This document shows positions 1 through 13,450 of a DNA stretch of 64,000 nucleotides, one piece after another. Origin of the DNA: Embiotoca jacksoni (lineage: Eukaryota > Chordata > Actinopteri > Embiotocidae); NCBI GenBank assembly GCA_022577435.1, contig JAKOON010000104.1:448498-512497 (forward strand). Direction: 5' to 3'. How positions within the stretch are numbered: the stretch's first letter is position 1; each line of letters opens with the position of its first letter. The translations under genes were made by a program, and so were the position numbers. The notes under the pieces were generated by a model. It saw only the letters and a program-made list of their open reading frames with translations, ran no database searches and was not told the origin of the DNA.

Positions 1-2079
1 GTTAAAGGATATTTCTCTGTTTCAGGATGTTTCTATGTTTTAGGATGTTTCTGTTTCAGGATGTTAGTCTGTTTCAGAACATTTCTCTGTTTCAGGACGT
101 TTCTATGTTTCTGGGTGTTACTATGTTTCAGGATGTTTCTATGTTTTAAGATGTTTCTGTTTCAGGATGTTTGTCTATTTCAGGACGTTTCTCTGTTTCC
201 GAATGTTTCTCTGTTACAGGATGTTTCTATGTTTCAGGATGTTTCTCCTTTTCAGGACGTTACTCCTTTTCAGAATGTTTCTATGTTTCTGTGTGTTACT
301 CTGTTTCAGGATGTTACTATGTTTTAGGATGTTTGTCTGTTTCAGGATGTTTCTCCTTTTCTGGATGTTTCTCTGTTTCAGGATGTATCTCTGTTTCAGG
401 ATGTGTTTCTGTTGTAGGATGTTTTCTCTGTTTCAGGATGTTTCTAGGTTTTAGGACGTTTGTCTGTTTCAGGATGTTTTTCCTTGTCAGGATGTTTCTC
501 TGCTTCAGGATGTTTCTCTGTTTCAGGATCTATCTGTGTTTTCGGATGTTTCTATGTTTCAGGATTTTTCTATGTTTCAGGATATTTCTCTTTTCAGGAT
601 GTTTCTAGGTTTTAGGAATTTTCTGTTTCTGGATGTTTGTCTGTTTCAGGATGTTTCTCCTTTTCCGGATGTTTCAGGATGTTTGTCTGTTTTAGGATGT
701 TTGTCTGTTTCCGGATGTTTCTCTGTTTCAGGATGGTTCTTTGTTTCATGATGGTTCTCTGTTTCAGGATGTTTCTATGTTTCAGGATATTTATCTGTTT
801 CAGGATGTTTCTAGGTTTTAGGATGTTTCTCTGTTTCAGGATGTTTGTCTGTTTCAGGATGTTTCTGTTTTCAGGATGTTTGTCTGTTTCAGGATGTTTC
901 TCCTTTTCAGGATGTTTCTCTGTTTCAGGATATTTCCCTGTTTCAGGATGTGTTTCTGTTTTAGGATGTTTTCTCTATTTCAGGATGTTTCTAGGTTTTA
1001 GGACCTTTGTCTGTTTCAGGATGTTTTTCGTTGTCAGGATGTTTCTCTGCTTCAAGATGTTTCTCTGTTTCAGGATCTATCTCTGTTTTCAGATGTTTCT
1101 ATGTTTCAGGATGTGTTTCTGTTTTAGGATGTTTTCTCTGTTTCAGGATGTTACTAGGTTTTAGGACGTTTGTCTGTTTCAGGATGTTTCTACTTGTCAG
1201 GATATTTCTCTGCTTCCAAATGTTTCTATGTTTTAGGATGTTTCTGTTTCAGGATGTTTCTATGTTTTAGGATGTTTCTTCTTTTCAGGATGTTTCTCTG
1301 TTTCAGGATGTTTCTCCGTTTCAGGATGTTCCTCGGTTTTAGGATGTTTCACTGATTCAGATTGTTTCTCCTTTTCAGGATGTTTCTCTGTTTCAGCATG
1401 TTTCTCTGTTTCAGGATGTTTCTGTTTCCAGGATGTTTGTCTGTTTCAGGGTGTTTCTCTCTGTCAGGATGTTTCTCTGTTTCAGGGTGTTTCTCTGTTT
1501 TAGGATGTTTCTCTGTTTCACGATGTTTCTCTGTTTCAGGATGTATCTCTGTTTCAGGATGTATCTCTGTTTCAGGATGTTCCTAGGTTTTAGGATGTTT
1601 TTCTGTTTCAGGACGTTTCTCCTTTTCCGGATGTTTCTCTGTTTCTGGATGTTTCTCTGTTTCAGGATGTATTTTTTTTCAGGATGTTTGTCGGTTTTAG
1701 GACGTTTGTCTGTTTCAGGATGTATCTCCTTGTCAGGATGTTTCTCTGCTTCAGGATGTTTCTCTGTTTCTGGAAGTTTCTTTATTTATGGGTGTTAGTC
1801 TGTTTCAGGATGTTTGTCTGATTTAGGATGTTTTCTCTGTTTCAGGATGTTTCTAGGTTTTAGGACGTTTGTCTGTTTCAGGATGTTTCTCCTTTTCAGG
1901 ATGTTTCTATGTTTCCGGATGTTTCTGTTTGTCAGTTGTTTCCAGGTTTTAGGATGTTTGTCCGTTTCAGAATGTTTCTGCTTGTCAGGATGTTTCCAGG
2001 TTTTAGGATGTTTCTTTGTTTCAGGATGTTTGTCTGTTTCAGGATGGTTGTCTGTTTTGGGATGTTTTCTCTTTTTCAG

Positions 2080-4380
2080 GATGTTACTAGGTTTTAGGAC
2101 GTTTGTCTGTTTCAGGATGTTTCTACTTGTCAGGATATTTCTCTGCTTCAAAATGTTTCTATGTTTTAGGATTTTTCTGTTTCAGGATGTTTGTCTGTTT
2201 CAGGATGTTTCTCCTTTTCAGGATGTTTCTATGTTTCTGGGTGTTACTCTGTTTCAGGATGTTTCTATGTTTTAGGATGTTTCTTCTTTTCAGGATGTTT
2301 CTCTGTTTCAGGATGTTTCTCCGTTTCAGGATGTTCCTAGGTTTTAGGATGTTTTTCTGTTTCAGGACGTTTGTCTGTTTCAGGATATTTCTCTGTTTCA
2401 GGATGGTTGTCTGTTTTGGGATGTTTTCTCTTTTTCAGGATGTTACTAGGTTTTAGGACGTTTGTCTGTTTCAGGATGTTTCTACTTGTCAGGATATTTC
2501 TCTGCTTCAAAATGTTTCTATGTTTTAGGATGTTTCTGTTTCAGGATGTTTGTCTGTTTCAGGACGTTTCTCCTTTTCAGGATGTTTCTATGTTTCTGGG
2601 TGTTTCTCTGTTTCACGATGTTTCTCTGTTTCAGGATGTATCTCTGTTTCAGGATGTATCTCTGTTTCAGGATGTTCCTAGGTTTTAGGATGTTTTTCTG
2701 TTTCAGGACGTTTGTCTGTTTCAGGACGTTTCTCCTTTCCCGGATGTTTCTCTGTTTCTGGATGTTTCTCTGTTTCAGGATGTATTTTTTTTTCAGGATG
2801 TTTCTCGGTTTTAGGACGTTTGTCTGTTTCAGGATGTATCTCCTTGTCAGGATGTTTCTCTGCTTCAGGATGTTTCTTTGTTTCTGGAAGTTTCTTTATT
2901 TATGGGTGTTACTCTGTTTCAGGATGTTTGTCTGGTTTAGGATGTTTTCTCTGTTTCAGGATGTTTCTATGTTTCCGGATGTTTCTCTTTGTCAGTTGTT
3001 TCCAGGTTTTAGGATGTTTCTCTGTTTCAGGATGTTTGTCTGTTTCAGGATATTTCTCTATTTCAGGATGGTTGTCTGTTTTGGGATGTTTTCTCTTTTT
3101 CAGGATGTTTCTCTGTTTCAGGATATTTCCCTGTTTCAGGATGTGTTTCTGTTTAAGGATGTTTTCTCTATTTCAGGATGTTTCTAGGTTTTAGGACGTT
3201 TGTCTGTTTCAGGATGTTTTTCGTTGTCTGGATGTTTCTCTGCTTCAGGATGTTTCTCTGTTTCAGGATCTATCTCTGTTTTCAGATGTTTCTATGTTTC
3301 AGGATGTATCTCTGTTTCAGGATGTGTTTCTGTTTTAGGATGTTGTCTCTGTTTCAGGATGTTACTAGGTTTTAGGACGTTTGTCTGTTTCAGGATGTTT
3401 CTACTTGTCAGGATATTTCTCTGCTTCAAAATGTTTCTATGTTTTAGGATGTTTCTGTTTCAGGATGTTTGTCTGTTTCAGAACGTTTCTCCTTTTCAGG
3501 ATGTTTCTATGTTTCTGGGTGTTACTCTGTTTCAGGATGTTTCTCCGTTTCAGGATGTTCCTCGGTTTTAGGATGTTTCACTGTTTCAGATTGTTTCTCC
3601 TTTTCAGGATGTTTCTCTGTTTCAGCATGTTTCTCTGTTTCAGGATGTTTCTGTTTCCAGGATGTTTGTCTGTTTCAGGGTGTTTCTCTCTGTCAGGATG
3701 TTTCTCTGTTTCAGGGTGTTTCTGTGTTTTAGTATGTTTCTCTGTTTCACGATGTTTCTCTGCTCCAGGATGTATCTCTGTTTCAGGATGTATCTCTGTT
3801 TCAGGATGTTCCTAGGTTTTCGGATGTTTTTTTGTTTCAGGACGTTTGTCTGTTTCAGGATATTTCTCTGTTTCAGGATGGTTGTCTGTTTTGGGATGTT
3901 TTCTCTTTTTCAGGATGTTACTAGGTTTTAGGACGTTTGTCTGTTTCAGGATGTTTCTACTTGTCAGGATATTTCTCTGCTTTAAAATGTTTCTATGTTT
4001 TAGGATGTTTCTGTTTCAGGATGTTTGTCTGTTTCAGGACGTTTCTCCTTTTCAGGATGTTTCTATGTTTCTGGGTGTTACTCTGTTTCAGGATGTTTCT
4101 ATGTTTTAGGATGTTTCTCCGTTTCAGGATGTTCCTCGGTTTTAGGATGTTTCACTGTTTCAGATTGTTTCTCCTTTTCAGGATGTTTCTCTGTTTCAGG
4201 ATGTTTCTGTTTCCAGGATGTTTGTCTGTTTCAGGGTGTTTCTCTCTGTCAGGATGTTTCTCTGTTTCAGGGTGTTTCTCTGTTTTAGGATGTTCCTCGG
4301 TTTTAGGATGTTTCACTGTTTCAGATTGTTTCTCCTTTTCAGGATGTTTCTCTGTTTCAGCATGTTTCTCTGTTTCAGGA
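2080..4380 (+). repeat. Higher-order block 1a of the 18-bp satellite
   Basis: This 2.3-kb stretch recurs at about 11185-13450 with a near-constant offset of 9069-9105 bp. The same order of variant units is kept (for example TTTATTTATGGGTGTTAC at 2896 and 11983), so this is block duplication and not independent drift of 18-mers. Small offset changes are multiples of 18 bp, meaning gain or loss of single units. Confidence 0.8.
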
Positions 4381-4449
4381 TGTTTCTGTTTCAGGATGTA
4401 TCTCTGTTTCAGGATGTTCCTAGGTTTTAGGATATTTCTCTGTTTCTGG

Positions 4450-7400
4450 ATGTTTCTCTGTTTCAGGATGTATTTTTTTTTCAGGATGTTTCTCGGTTTT
4501 AGGACGTTTGTCTGTTTCAGGACGTTTCTCCTTTTCAGGATGTTTCTCTGTTTCTGGGTGTTACTCTGTTTCAGGATGTTTCTCTGTTTCACGATGTTTC
4601 TCTGTTTCAGGATGTATCTCTGTTTCAGGATGTATCTCTGTTTCAGGATGTTCCTAGGTTTTAGGATGTTTTTCTGTTTCAGGACGTTTGTTTGTTTCAG
4701 GACGTTTCTCCTTTTCCGGATGTTTCTCTGTTTCTGGATGTTTCTCTGTTTCAGGATGTATTTTTTTTTTAGGATGTTTCTCGGTTTTAAGACGCTTGTC
4801 TGTTTCAGGATGTATCTCCTTGTCAGGATGTTTCTCTGCTTCAGGATGTTTCTCTGTTTCTGGAAGTTTCTTTATTTATGGGTGTTACTCTGTTTCAGGA
4901 TGTTTGTCTGGTTTAGGATGTTTTCTCTGTTTCAGGATGTTTCTAGATTTTAGGACGTTTGTCTGTTTCAGGATGTTTCTCCTTTTCAGGATGTTTCTAT
5001 GTTTCCGGATGTTTCTCTTTGTCAGTTGTTTCCAGGTTTTAGGATGTTTGTCCGTTTCAGAATGTTTCTGCTTGTCAGGATGTTTCCAGGTTTTAGGATG
5101 TTTCTATGTTTCCGGATGTTTCTCTTTGTCAGTTGTTTCCAGGTTTTAGGATGTTTCTCTGTTTCAGGATGTTTGTCTGTTTCAGGATATTTCTCTATTT
5201 CAGGATGGTTGTCTGTTTTGGGATGTTTTCTCTTTTTCAGGATGTTTCTCTGTTTCAGGATATTTCCCTGTTTCAGGATGTGTTTCTGTTTTAGGATGTT
5301 GTCTCTGTTTCAGGATGTTACTAGGTTTTAGGACGTTTGTCTGTTTCAGGATGTTTCTACTTGTCAGGATATTTCTCTGCTTCAAAATGTTTCTATGTTT
5401 TAGGATGTTTCTGTTTCAGGATGTTTGTCTGTTTCAGAACATTTCTGTTTCAGGACGTTTCTATGTTTCTGGGTGTTACTCTGTTTCAGGATGGTTCTAT
5501 GTTTCAGATGTTTCTCTTAATGATGTTTTTTCCTTTTCTGGATTTTTTTTTTTTAGGCTGTTTCTGTTTCTGTGTGTTGCTGTGTTTCAGGATGTTTCTC
5601 CTTGTCAGGACTTTTCTCTGTTTCAGGATGTTTCTCTGATTCAGGATGTTTCAATGTTTCAGGATGTTTCTCTGTTTTAGGATATTGTTCTCTGTTTCAG
5701 GATGTTTCTCCTTTTCAGGATGTTTCTCTGTTTCAAGATGTATCTCTGTTTTAGGATGTTTCTATGTTTCAGATGTTTCTCTTCATGATATTTTTTCCTT
5801 TTCTGGATTTTTTCAGGCTGTTTCTGTTTGTGGGTGTTACTGTGTTTCAGGATTTTTCTAGGTTTTAGGATGTTTTTCTGTTTCAGGATGTTTCTCCTTG
5901 TCATGAATTTTCTCTGTTTCAGGGTGTTTCTCCTTTTCAGGATGTTTCTCCTTGTCAGGACTTTTCTGTGTTTCAGGATGTTTCTGTGTTTCAGGATGTT
6001 TCTCTGTATCAGAAAGTGTTTCTGTTTCAGGATGTATCTCTGTTTTAGGATTTTTCTATGTTTAAGAATGTTTCCTAGTTTCAGGACGTTTCTCCTTGTC
6101 AGGGTTTTTCTCTGCTTCAGGACGTTTCTCTGTTTCAGGATGTTTCTCTGTTTCAGGATGTTTGTCTATTTCAGGGTGTTTCTCCTTTTCAGGATGTTTC
6201 TGTTTCAGGATGTTTCTATGTTAAAGGATATTTCTCTGTTTCAGGATGTTTCTATGTTTTAGGATGTTTCTGTTTCAGGATGTTTGTCTGTTTCAGAACA
6301 TTTCTCTGTTTCAGGACTTTTCTCTGTTTCAGGATGTTTCTCTGATTCAGGATGTTTCAATGTTTCAGGATGTTTCTAGGTTTTAGGATATTGTTCTCTG
6401 TTTCAGGATGTTTCTCTGTTTCAAGATGTATCTCTGTTTTAGGATGTTTCTATGTTTCAGATGTTTCTCTTCATGATATTTTTTCCTTTTCTGGATTTTT
6501 TTCAGGCTGTTTCTGTTTGTGGGTGTTACTGTGTTTCCGGATTTTTCTAGGTTTTAGGATGTTTTTCTGTTTCAGGATGTTTCTCCTTGTCATGAATTTT
6601 CTCTGTTTCAGGGTGTTTCTCCTTTTCAGTATGTTTCTCCTTGTCAGGACTTTTCTGTGTTTCAGGATGTTTCTCTGTTTCAGGATGTTTCTCTGTATCA
6701 GAAAGTGTTTCTGTTTCAGGATGTATCTTTGTTTTAGGATTTTTCTATGTTTAAGAATGTTTTCTAGTTTCAGGACGTTTCTCCTTGTCAGGGTTTTTCT
6801 CTGCTTCAGGACGTTTCTCTGTTTCAGGATGTTTTTTCCTTTTCTGGATTTTTTTTTTTTCCAGGCTGTTTCTATGTCTGGGTGTTACTGTGTTTCAGGA
6901 TGTTTCTCCTTGTCAGGATTTTTCTCTGCATCAGGATGTTTCTCTGTTTCAGGATGTTTATCCTTTTCAGAATGTTTCTCTGTATCAGAAAGTGTTTCTC
7001 TTTCAGGATGTATCTTTGTTTTAGGATTTTTCTATGTTTAAGAATGTTTCGTAGTTTCAGGACGTTTCTCCTTGTCAGGACTTTTCTGTGTTTCAGGATG
7101 TTTCTCTGTTTCAGGATGTTTCTTTTTCCAGGATGTTTGTCTGTTTCAGGATGTTTCTCCTTTTCAGGATGTTTCTCTGTATCAGAAGTGTCTTAGTTTC
7201 AGGATGTATCTTTGTTTTAAGATTTTTCCATGTTTACGAATGTTTCTACTTTTCAGGATGTTTCTCTGTTTCAGGATGTTTCAATGTTTCAGGATGTTTC
7301 TCTGTTTCAGTATGTTTGTCTGTTTCAAGATGTATCTCTGTTTTAGTATGTTTCTATGTTTCAGATGTTTCTGTTTCCAGGATGTTTGTCTGTTTCAGGG

Positions 7401-10400
7401 TGTTTCTCTCTGTCAGGATTTTTCTATGTTTCACGATGTTTCTCCTTTTCAGGTTGTTTCTTTGTTTCAGTATGTTTCTCTGTTTCAGGATGTTTGTCTA
7501 TTTCAGGGTGTTTCTCCTTTTCAGGATGTTTCTCTGTTTCAGGATGTTTCTCCTTGTCATGAATTTTCTCTGTTACAGGGTGTTTCTCCTTTTCAGGATG
7601 TTTCTCCTTGTCAGGACTTTTCTGTGTTTCAGGATGTTTCTCTGTTTCAGGATGTTTCTTTTTCCAGGATGTTTGTCTGTTTCAGGATGTTTCTCCTTTT
7701 CAGGATGTTTCTCTGTATCAGAAGTGTCTCTGTTTCAGGATGTATCTTTGTTTTAGGATTTTTCTATGTTTAAGAATGTTTCTACGTTTCAGGACGTTTC
7801 TCTGTTTCAGGATGTTTCTCTGTTTCAGGATGTATCTTTGTTTTAGGATTTTTCTATCTTTAAGAATGTTTCCAAGTTTCAGGACGTTTCTCCTTGTCAG
7901 GATTTTTCTCTGCTTCAGGACGTTTCTCTGTTTCAGGATGTTTCTCTGTTTCAGGATGTTTGTCTATTTCACGGTGTTTCTCCTTTTCAGGATGTTTCTG
8001 TTTCAGGATGTTTCTATGTTAAAGGATGTATTTTTTTTTCAGGATGTTTCTCGGTTTTAGGACGTTTGTCTGTTTCAGGATGTATCTCCTTGTCAGGATG
8101 TTTCTCTGCTTCAGGATGTTTCTTTGTTTCTGGAAGTTTCTTTATTTATGGGTGTTACTCTGTTTCAGGATGTTTGTCTGGTTTAGGATGTTTTCTCTGT
8201 TTCAGGATGTTTCTATGTTTCCGGATGTTTCTCTTTGTCAGTTGTTTCCAGGTTTTAGGATGTTTCTCTGTTTCAGGATGTTTGTCTGTTTCAGGATATT
8301 TCTCTATTTCAGGATGGTTGTCTGTTTTGGGATGTTTTCTCTTTTTCAGGATGTTTCTCTGTTTCAGGATATTTCCCTGTTTCAGGATGTGTTTCTGTTT
8401 AAGGATGTTTTCTCTATTTCAGGATGTTTCTAGGTTTTAGGACGTTTGTCTGTTTCAGGATGTTTTTCGTTGTCTGGATGTTTCTCTGCTTCAGGATGTT
8501 TCTCTGTTTCAGGATCTATCTCTGTTTTCAGATGTTTCTATGTTTCAGGATGTATCTCTGTTTCAGGATGTGTTTCTGTTTTAGGATGTTGTCTCTGTTT
8601 CAGGATGTTACTAGGTTTTAGGACGTTTGTCTGTTTCAGGATGTTTCTCTGTTTCAGGATGTATCTTTGTTTTAGGATTTTTCTATCTTTAAGAATGTTT
8701 CCAAGTTTCAGGACGTTTCTCCTTGTCAGGATTTTTCTCTGCTTCAGGACGTTTCTCTGTTTCAGGATGTTTCTCTGTTTCAGGATGTTTGTCTATTTCA
8801 CGGTGTTTCTCCTTTTCAGGATGTTTCTGTTTCAGGATGTTTCTATGTTAAAGGATATTTCTCTGTTTCAGGATGTTTCTCTGATTCAGGATGTTTCAAT
8901 GTTTCAGGATGTTTCTAGGTTTTAGGATATTGTTCTGTGTTTCAGGATGTTTCTCCTTTTCAGGATGTTTCTCTCTTTCAAGATGTATCTCTGTTTTAGG
9001 ATGTTTCTATGTTTCAGATGTTTCTCCATGATGTTTTTTTCCTTTTCTGGATTTTTTTCCAGGCTGTTTCTGTTTGTGGGTGTTACTGTGTTTCAGGATT
9101 TTTCTAGGTTTTAGGATGTTTTTCTGTTTCAGGATGTTTCTCTGATTCAGGATGTTTCAATGTTTCAGGATGTTTCTAGGTTTTAGAATGTTTTTCTGTG
9201 TTTCAGGATGTTTCTCCTTTTCAGGATGTTTCTCTGTTTCAAGCTGTATCTCTGTTTTAGGATTTTTCTATGTTTCAGATGTTTCTCTTCATGATGTTTT
9301 TTCCTTTTCTGGATTTTTCTTCAGGAAGGCTCTTTTTGTGGGTGTTACTGTGTTTCAGGATTTTTTTTAGGTTTTTGGATGTTTTTCTCTTTCAGGATGT
9401 TTCTCCTTGTCATGAATTTTCTCTGTTTCAGGGTGTTTCTCCTTTTCAGGATGTTTCTCCTTGTCAGGACTTTGCTGTGTTTCAGGATGTTTCTCTGTTT
9501 CAGGATGTTTCTTTTTCCAGGATGTTTGTCTGTTTCAGGATGTTTCTCCTTTTCAGGATGTTTCTCTGTATCAGAAGTGTCTCTGTTTCAGGATGTATCT
9601 TTGTTTTAAGATTTTTCCATGTTTAAGAATGTTTCTACGTTTCAGGACGTTTCTCTGTTTCAGGATGTTTCAATGTTTCAGGATGTTTCTCTGTTTCAGT
9701 ATGTTTGTCTGTTTCAAGATGTATCTCTGTTTTAGTATGTTTCTATGTTTCAGATGTTTCTCTTCTTCATGATGTTTTTTCCTTTTCTGGATTTTTTTTT
9801 TTTTTTCAGGCTGTTTCTGTTTCTGGGTGTTACTGTGTTTCAGGGTGTTTCTCCTTGTCAGGACTTTTCTCTGTTTCAGGACGTTTCTCTGTTTCAGGAT
9901 GTTTCTCTGATTCAGGATGTTTCAATGTTTCAGGATGTTTCTAGGTTTTAGGATGTTTTTCTGTGTTTCAGGATGTTTCTCCTTTTCAGGATGTTTCACT
10001 GTATCAGAAAGTGTCTCTGTTTCAGGATGTATCTTTGTTTTAGGATTTTTCTATGTTTAAGAATGTTTCTACGTTTCAGGACGTTTCTCCTTGTCAGGAT
10101 TTTTCTCTGCTTCAGGACATTTCTCTGTTTCAGGATGTTTCTCTGATTCAGGATGTTTCTCCTTTTCAGGATGTTTCTCTGTATCATAAGTGTCTCTGTT
10201 TCAGGATGTATCTTTGTTTTAAGATTTTTCTATGTTTAAGAATGTATCTTCGTTTCAGGACGTTTCTCTGTTTCAGGATGTTTCAACGTTTCAGGATGTT
10301 TCTATGTTTCAGATGTTTCTCTTCATTATGTTTTTTCCTTTTCTGGATTTTTTTTTTCCAGGCTGTTTCTGTTTCTGGGTGTTACTATGTTTCAGGATGT

Positions 10401-11150
10401 TTCTCCTTGTCAGGACTTTTTTCTGTTTCAGGACGTTTCTCTGTTTCAGGATGTTTCTCTGTTTCAGGATGTTTCTCTGATTCAGGATGTTTCAATGTTT
10501 CAGGATGTTTCTAGGTTTTAGGATGTTTTTCTGTTTCAGGCTGTTTGTCTGTTTCAGGATGTTTCTCCTTTTCAGGATGTTTCTCTTTATCAGAAAGTGT
10601 CTCTGTTTCAGGACGTTTCTATGTTTCTGGGTGTTACTCTGTTTCAGGATGTTTCTATGTTTCAGATGTTTCTCTTCATGATGTTTTTTCCTTTTCTGGA
10701 TTTTTTTTTTTTCAGGCTGTTTCTCTTTCTGTGTGTTACTGTGTTTCAGGATGTTTCTCCTTGTCAGGACTTTTCTCTGTTTCAGGATGTTTCAATGTTT
10801 CAGGATGTTTCTAGGTTTTAGGATGTTTTTCTGTTTCAAGATGTATCTCTGTTTCAGGATGTATCTTTGTTTTAGGATTTTTCTTTGTTTAAGAATGTTT
10901 CTACGTTTCAGGACGTTTCTCTGTTTCAGGATGTATCTTTGTTTTAGGATTTTTCTATGTTTAAGAATGTTTCCAAGTTTCAGGACGTTTCTCCTTGTCA
11001 GCATTTTTTTCTGCTTCAGGACGTTTCTCTGTTTCAGGATGTTTCTCTGATTCAGGATGTTTCAATGTTTCAGGATGTTTCTCTGTTTTAGGATATTGTT
11101 CTCTGTTTCAGGATGTTTCTCCTTTTCAGGATGTTTCTCTGTTTCAAGAT
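4450..11150 (+). repeat. Higher-order block 2a (A-to-B-type transition)
   Basis: About 6.7 kb that reappears at about 19020-24450. Offsets step from 14588 (5337 to 20134 region) through 14483 and 14159 to 13330 and 13296 near 11057, so this copy has several segments absent from the other. Most of it is sub-family B, with the T-run motif. Confidence 0.78.
8026..8640 (+). repeat. A-type segment inserted inside a B-type block
   Basis: This segment matches 2780-3394 at a constant offset of 5246 and 11867-12481 at a further constant offset, yet lies within B-type sequence. It is followed by a second copy (about 8646-8860) of the B-type piece that precedes it (about 7815-8025). The homologous block near 22000-22255 lacks both, an excess of about 829 bp here. 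Confidence 0.75.
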
Positions 11151-11184
11151 GTATCTCTGTTTTAGGATGTTGTCTCTGTTTCAG

Positions 11185-13450
11185 GATGTTACTAGGTTTT
11201 AGGACGTTTGTCTGTTTCAGGATGTTTCTACTTGTCAGGATATTTCTCTGCTTCAAAATGTTTCTATGTTTTAGGATGTTTCTGTTTCAGGATGTTTGTC
11301 TGTTTCAGGATGTTTCTCCTTTTCAGGATGTTTCTATGTTTCTGGGTGTTACTCTGTTTCAGGATGTTTCTATGTTTTAGGATGTTTCTTCTTTTCAGGA
11401 TGTTTCTCTGTTTCAGGATGTTTCTCCGTTTCAGGATGTTCCTAGGTTTTAGGATGTTTTTCTGTTTCAGGACGTTTGTCTGTTTCAGGATATTTCTCTG
11501 TTTCAGGATGGTTGTCTGTTTTGGGATGTTTTCTCTTTTTCAGGATGTTACTAGGTTTTAGGACGTTTGTCTGTTTCAGGATGTTTCTACTTGTCAGGAT
11601 ATTTCTCTGCTTCAAAATGTTTCTATGTTTTAGGATGTTTCTGTTTCAGGATGTTTGTCTGTTTAAGGACGTTTCTCCTTTTCAGGATGTTTCTCTGTTT
11701 CACGATGTTTCTCTGTTTCAGGATGTATCTCTGTTTCAGGATGTATCTCTGTTTCAGGATGTTCCGAGGTTTTAGGATGTTTTTCTGTTTCAGGACGTTT
11801 GTCTGTTTCAGGACGTTTCTCCTTTCCCGGATGTTTCTCTGTTTCTGGATGTTTCTCTGTTTCAGGATGTATTTTTTTTTCAGGATGTTTCTCGGTTTTA
11901 GGACGTTTGTCTGTTTCAGGATGTATCTCCTTGTCAGGATGTTTCTCTGCTTCAGGATGTTTCTTTGTTTCTGGAAGTTTCTTTATTTATGGGTGTTACT
12001 CTGTTTCAGGATGTTTGTCTGGTTTAGGATGTTTTCTCTGTTTCAGGATGTTTCTATGTTTCCGGATGTTTCTCTTTGTCAGTTGTTTCCAGGTTTTAGG
12101 ATGTTTCTCTGTTTCAGGATGTTTGTCTGTTTCAGGATATTTCTCTATTTCAGGATGGTTGTCTGTTTTGGGATGTTTTCTCTTTTTCAGGATGTTTCTC
12201 TGTTTCAGGATATTTCCCTGTTTCAGGATGTGTTTCTGTTTAAGGATGTTTTCTCTATTTCAGGATGTTTCTAGGTTTTAGGACGTTTGTCTGTTTCAGG
12301 ATGTTTTTCGTTGTCTGGATGTTTCTCTGCTTCAGGATGTTTCTCTGTTTCAGGATCTATCTCTGTTTTCAGATGTTTCTATGTTTCAGGATGTATCTCT
12401 GTTTCAGGATGTGTTTCTGTTTTAGGATGTTGTCTCTGTTTCAGGATGTTACTAGGTTTTAGGACGTTTGTCTGTTTCAGGATGTTTCTACTTGTCAGGA
12501 TATTTCTCTGCTTCAAAATGTTTCTATGTTTTAGGATGTTTCTGTTTCAGGATGTTTGTCTGTTTCAGGACGTTTCTCCTTTTCAGGATGTTTCTATGTT
12601 TTTGGGTGTTACTCTGTTTCAGGATGTTTCTCCGTTTCAGGATATTCCTCGGTTTTAGGATGTTTCACTGTTTCAGATTGTTTCTCCTTTTCAGGATGTT
12701 TCTCTGTTTCAGCATGTTTCTCTGTTTCAGGATGTTTCTGTTTCCAGGATGTTTGTCTGTTTCAGGGTGTTTCTCTCTGTCAGGATGTTTCTCTGTTTCA
12801 GGGTGTTTCTGTGTTTTAGGATGTTTCTCTGTTTCACGATGCTTCTCTGCTCCAGGATGTATCTCTGTTTCAGGATGTTCCTAGGTTTTAGGATGTTTTT
12901 TTGTTTCAGGACGTTTGTCTGTTTCAGGATATTTCTCTGTTTCAGGATGGTTGTCTGTTTTGGGATGTTTTCTCTTTTTCAGGATGTTACTAGGTTTTAG
13001 GACGTTTGTCTGTTTCAGGATGTTTCTACTTGTCAGGATATTTCTCTGCTTTAAAATGTTTCTATGTTTTAGGATGTTTCTGTTTCAGGATGTTTGTCTG
13101 TTTCAGGACGTTTCTCCTTTTCAGGATGTTTCTATGTTTCTGGGTGTTACTCTGTTTCAGGATGTTTCTATGTTTTAGGATGTTTCTCCGTTTCAGGATG
13201 TTCCTCGGTTTTAGGATGTTTCACTGTTTCAGATTGTTTCTCCTTTTCAGGATGTTTCTCTGTTTCAGCATGTTTCTCTGTTTCAGGATGTTTCTGTTTC
13301 CAGGATGTTTGTCTGTTTCAGGGTGTTTCTCTCTGTCAGGATGTTTCTCTGTTTCAGGGTGTTTCTCTGTTTTAGGATGTTCCTCGGTTTTAGGATGTTT
13401 CACTGTTTCAGATTGTTTCTCCTTTTCAGGATGTTTCTCTGTTTCAGCAT
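11185..13450 (+). repeat. Higher-order block 1b of the 18-bp satellite
   Basis: Second copy of the block at 2080-4380. Variant units appear in the same order; differences are single-unit indels and scattered substitutions. The block is followed by further copies of its own 3' part (a segment near 13650 matches one near 3846), showing repeated amplification of the same segment. Confidence 0.8.
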
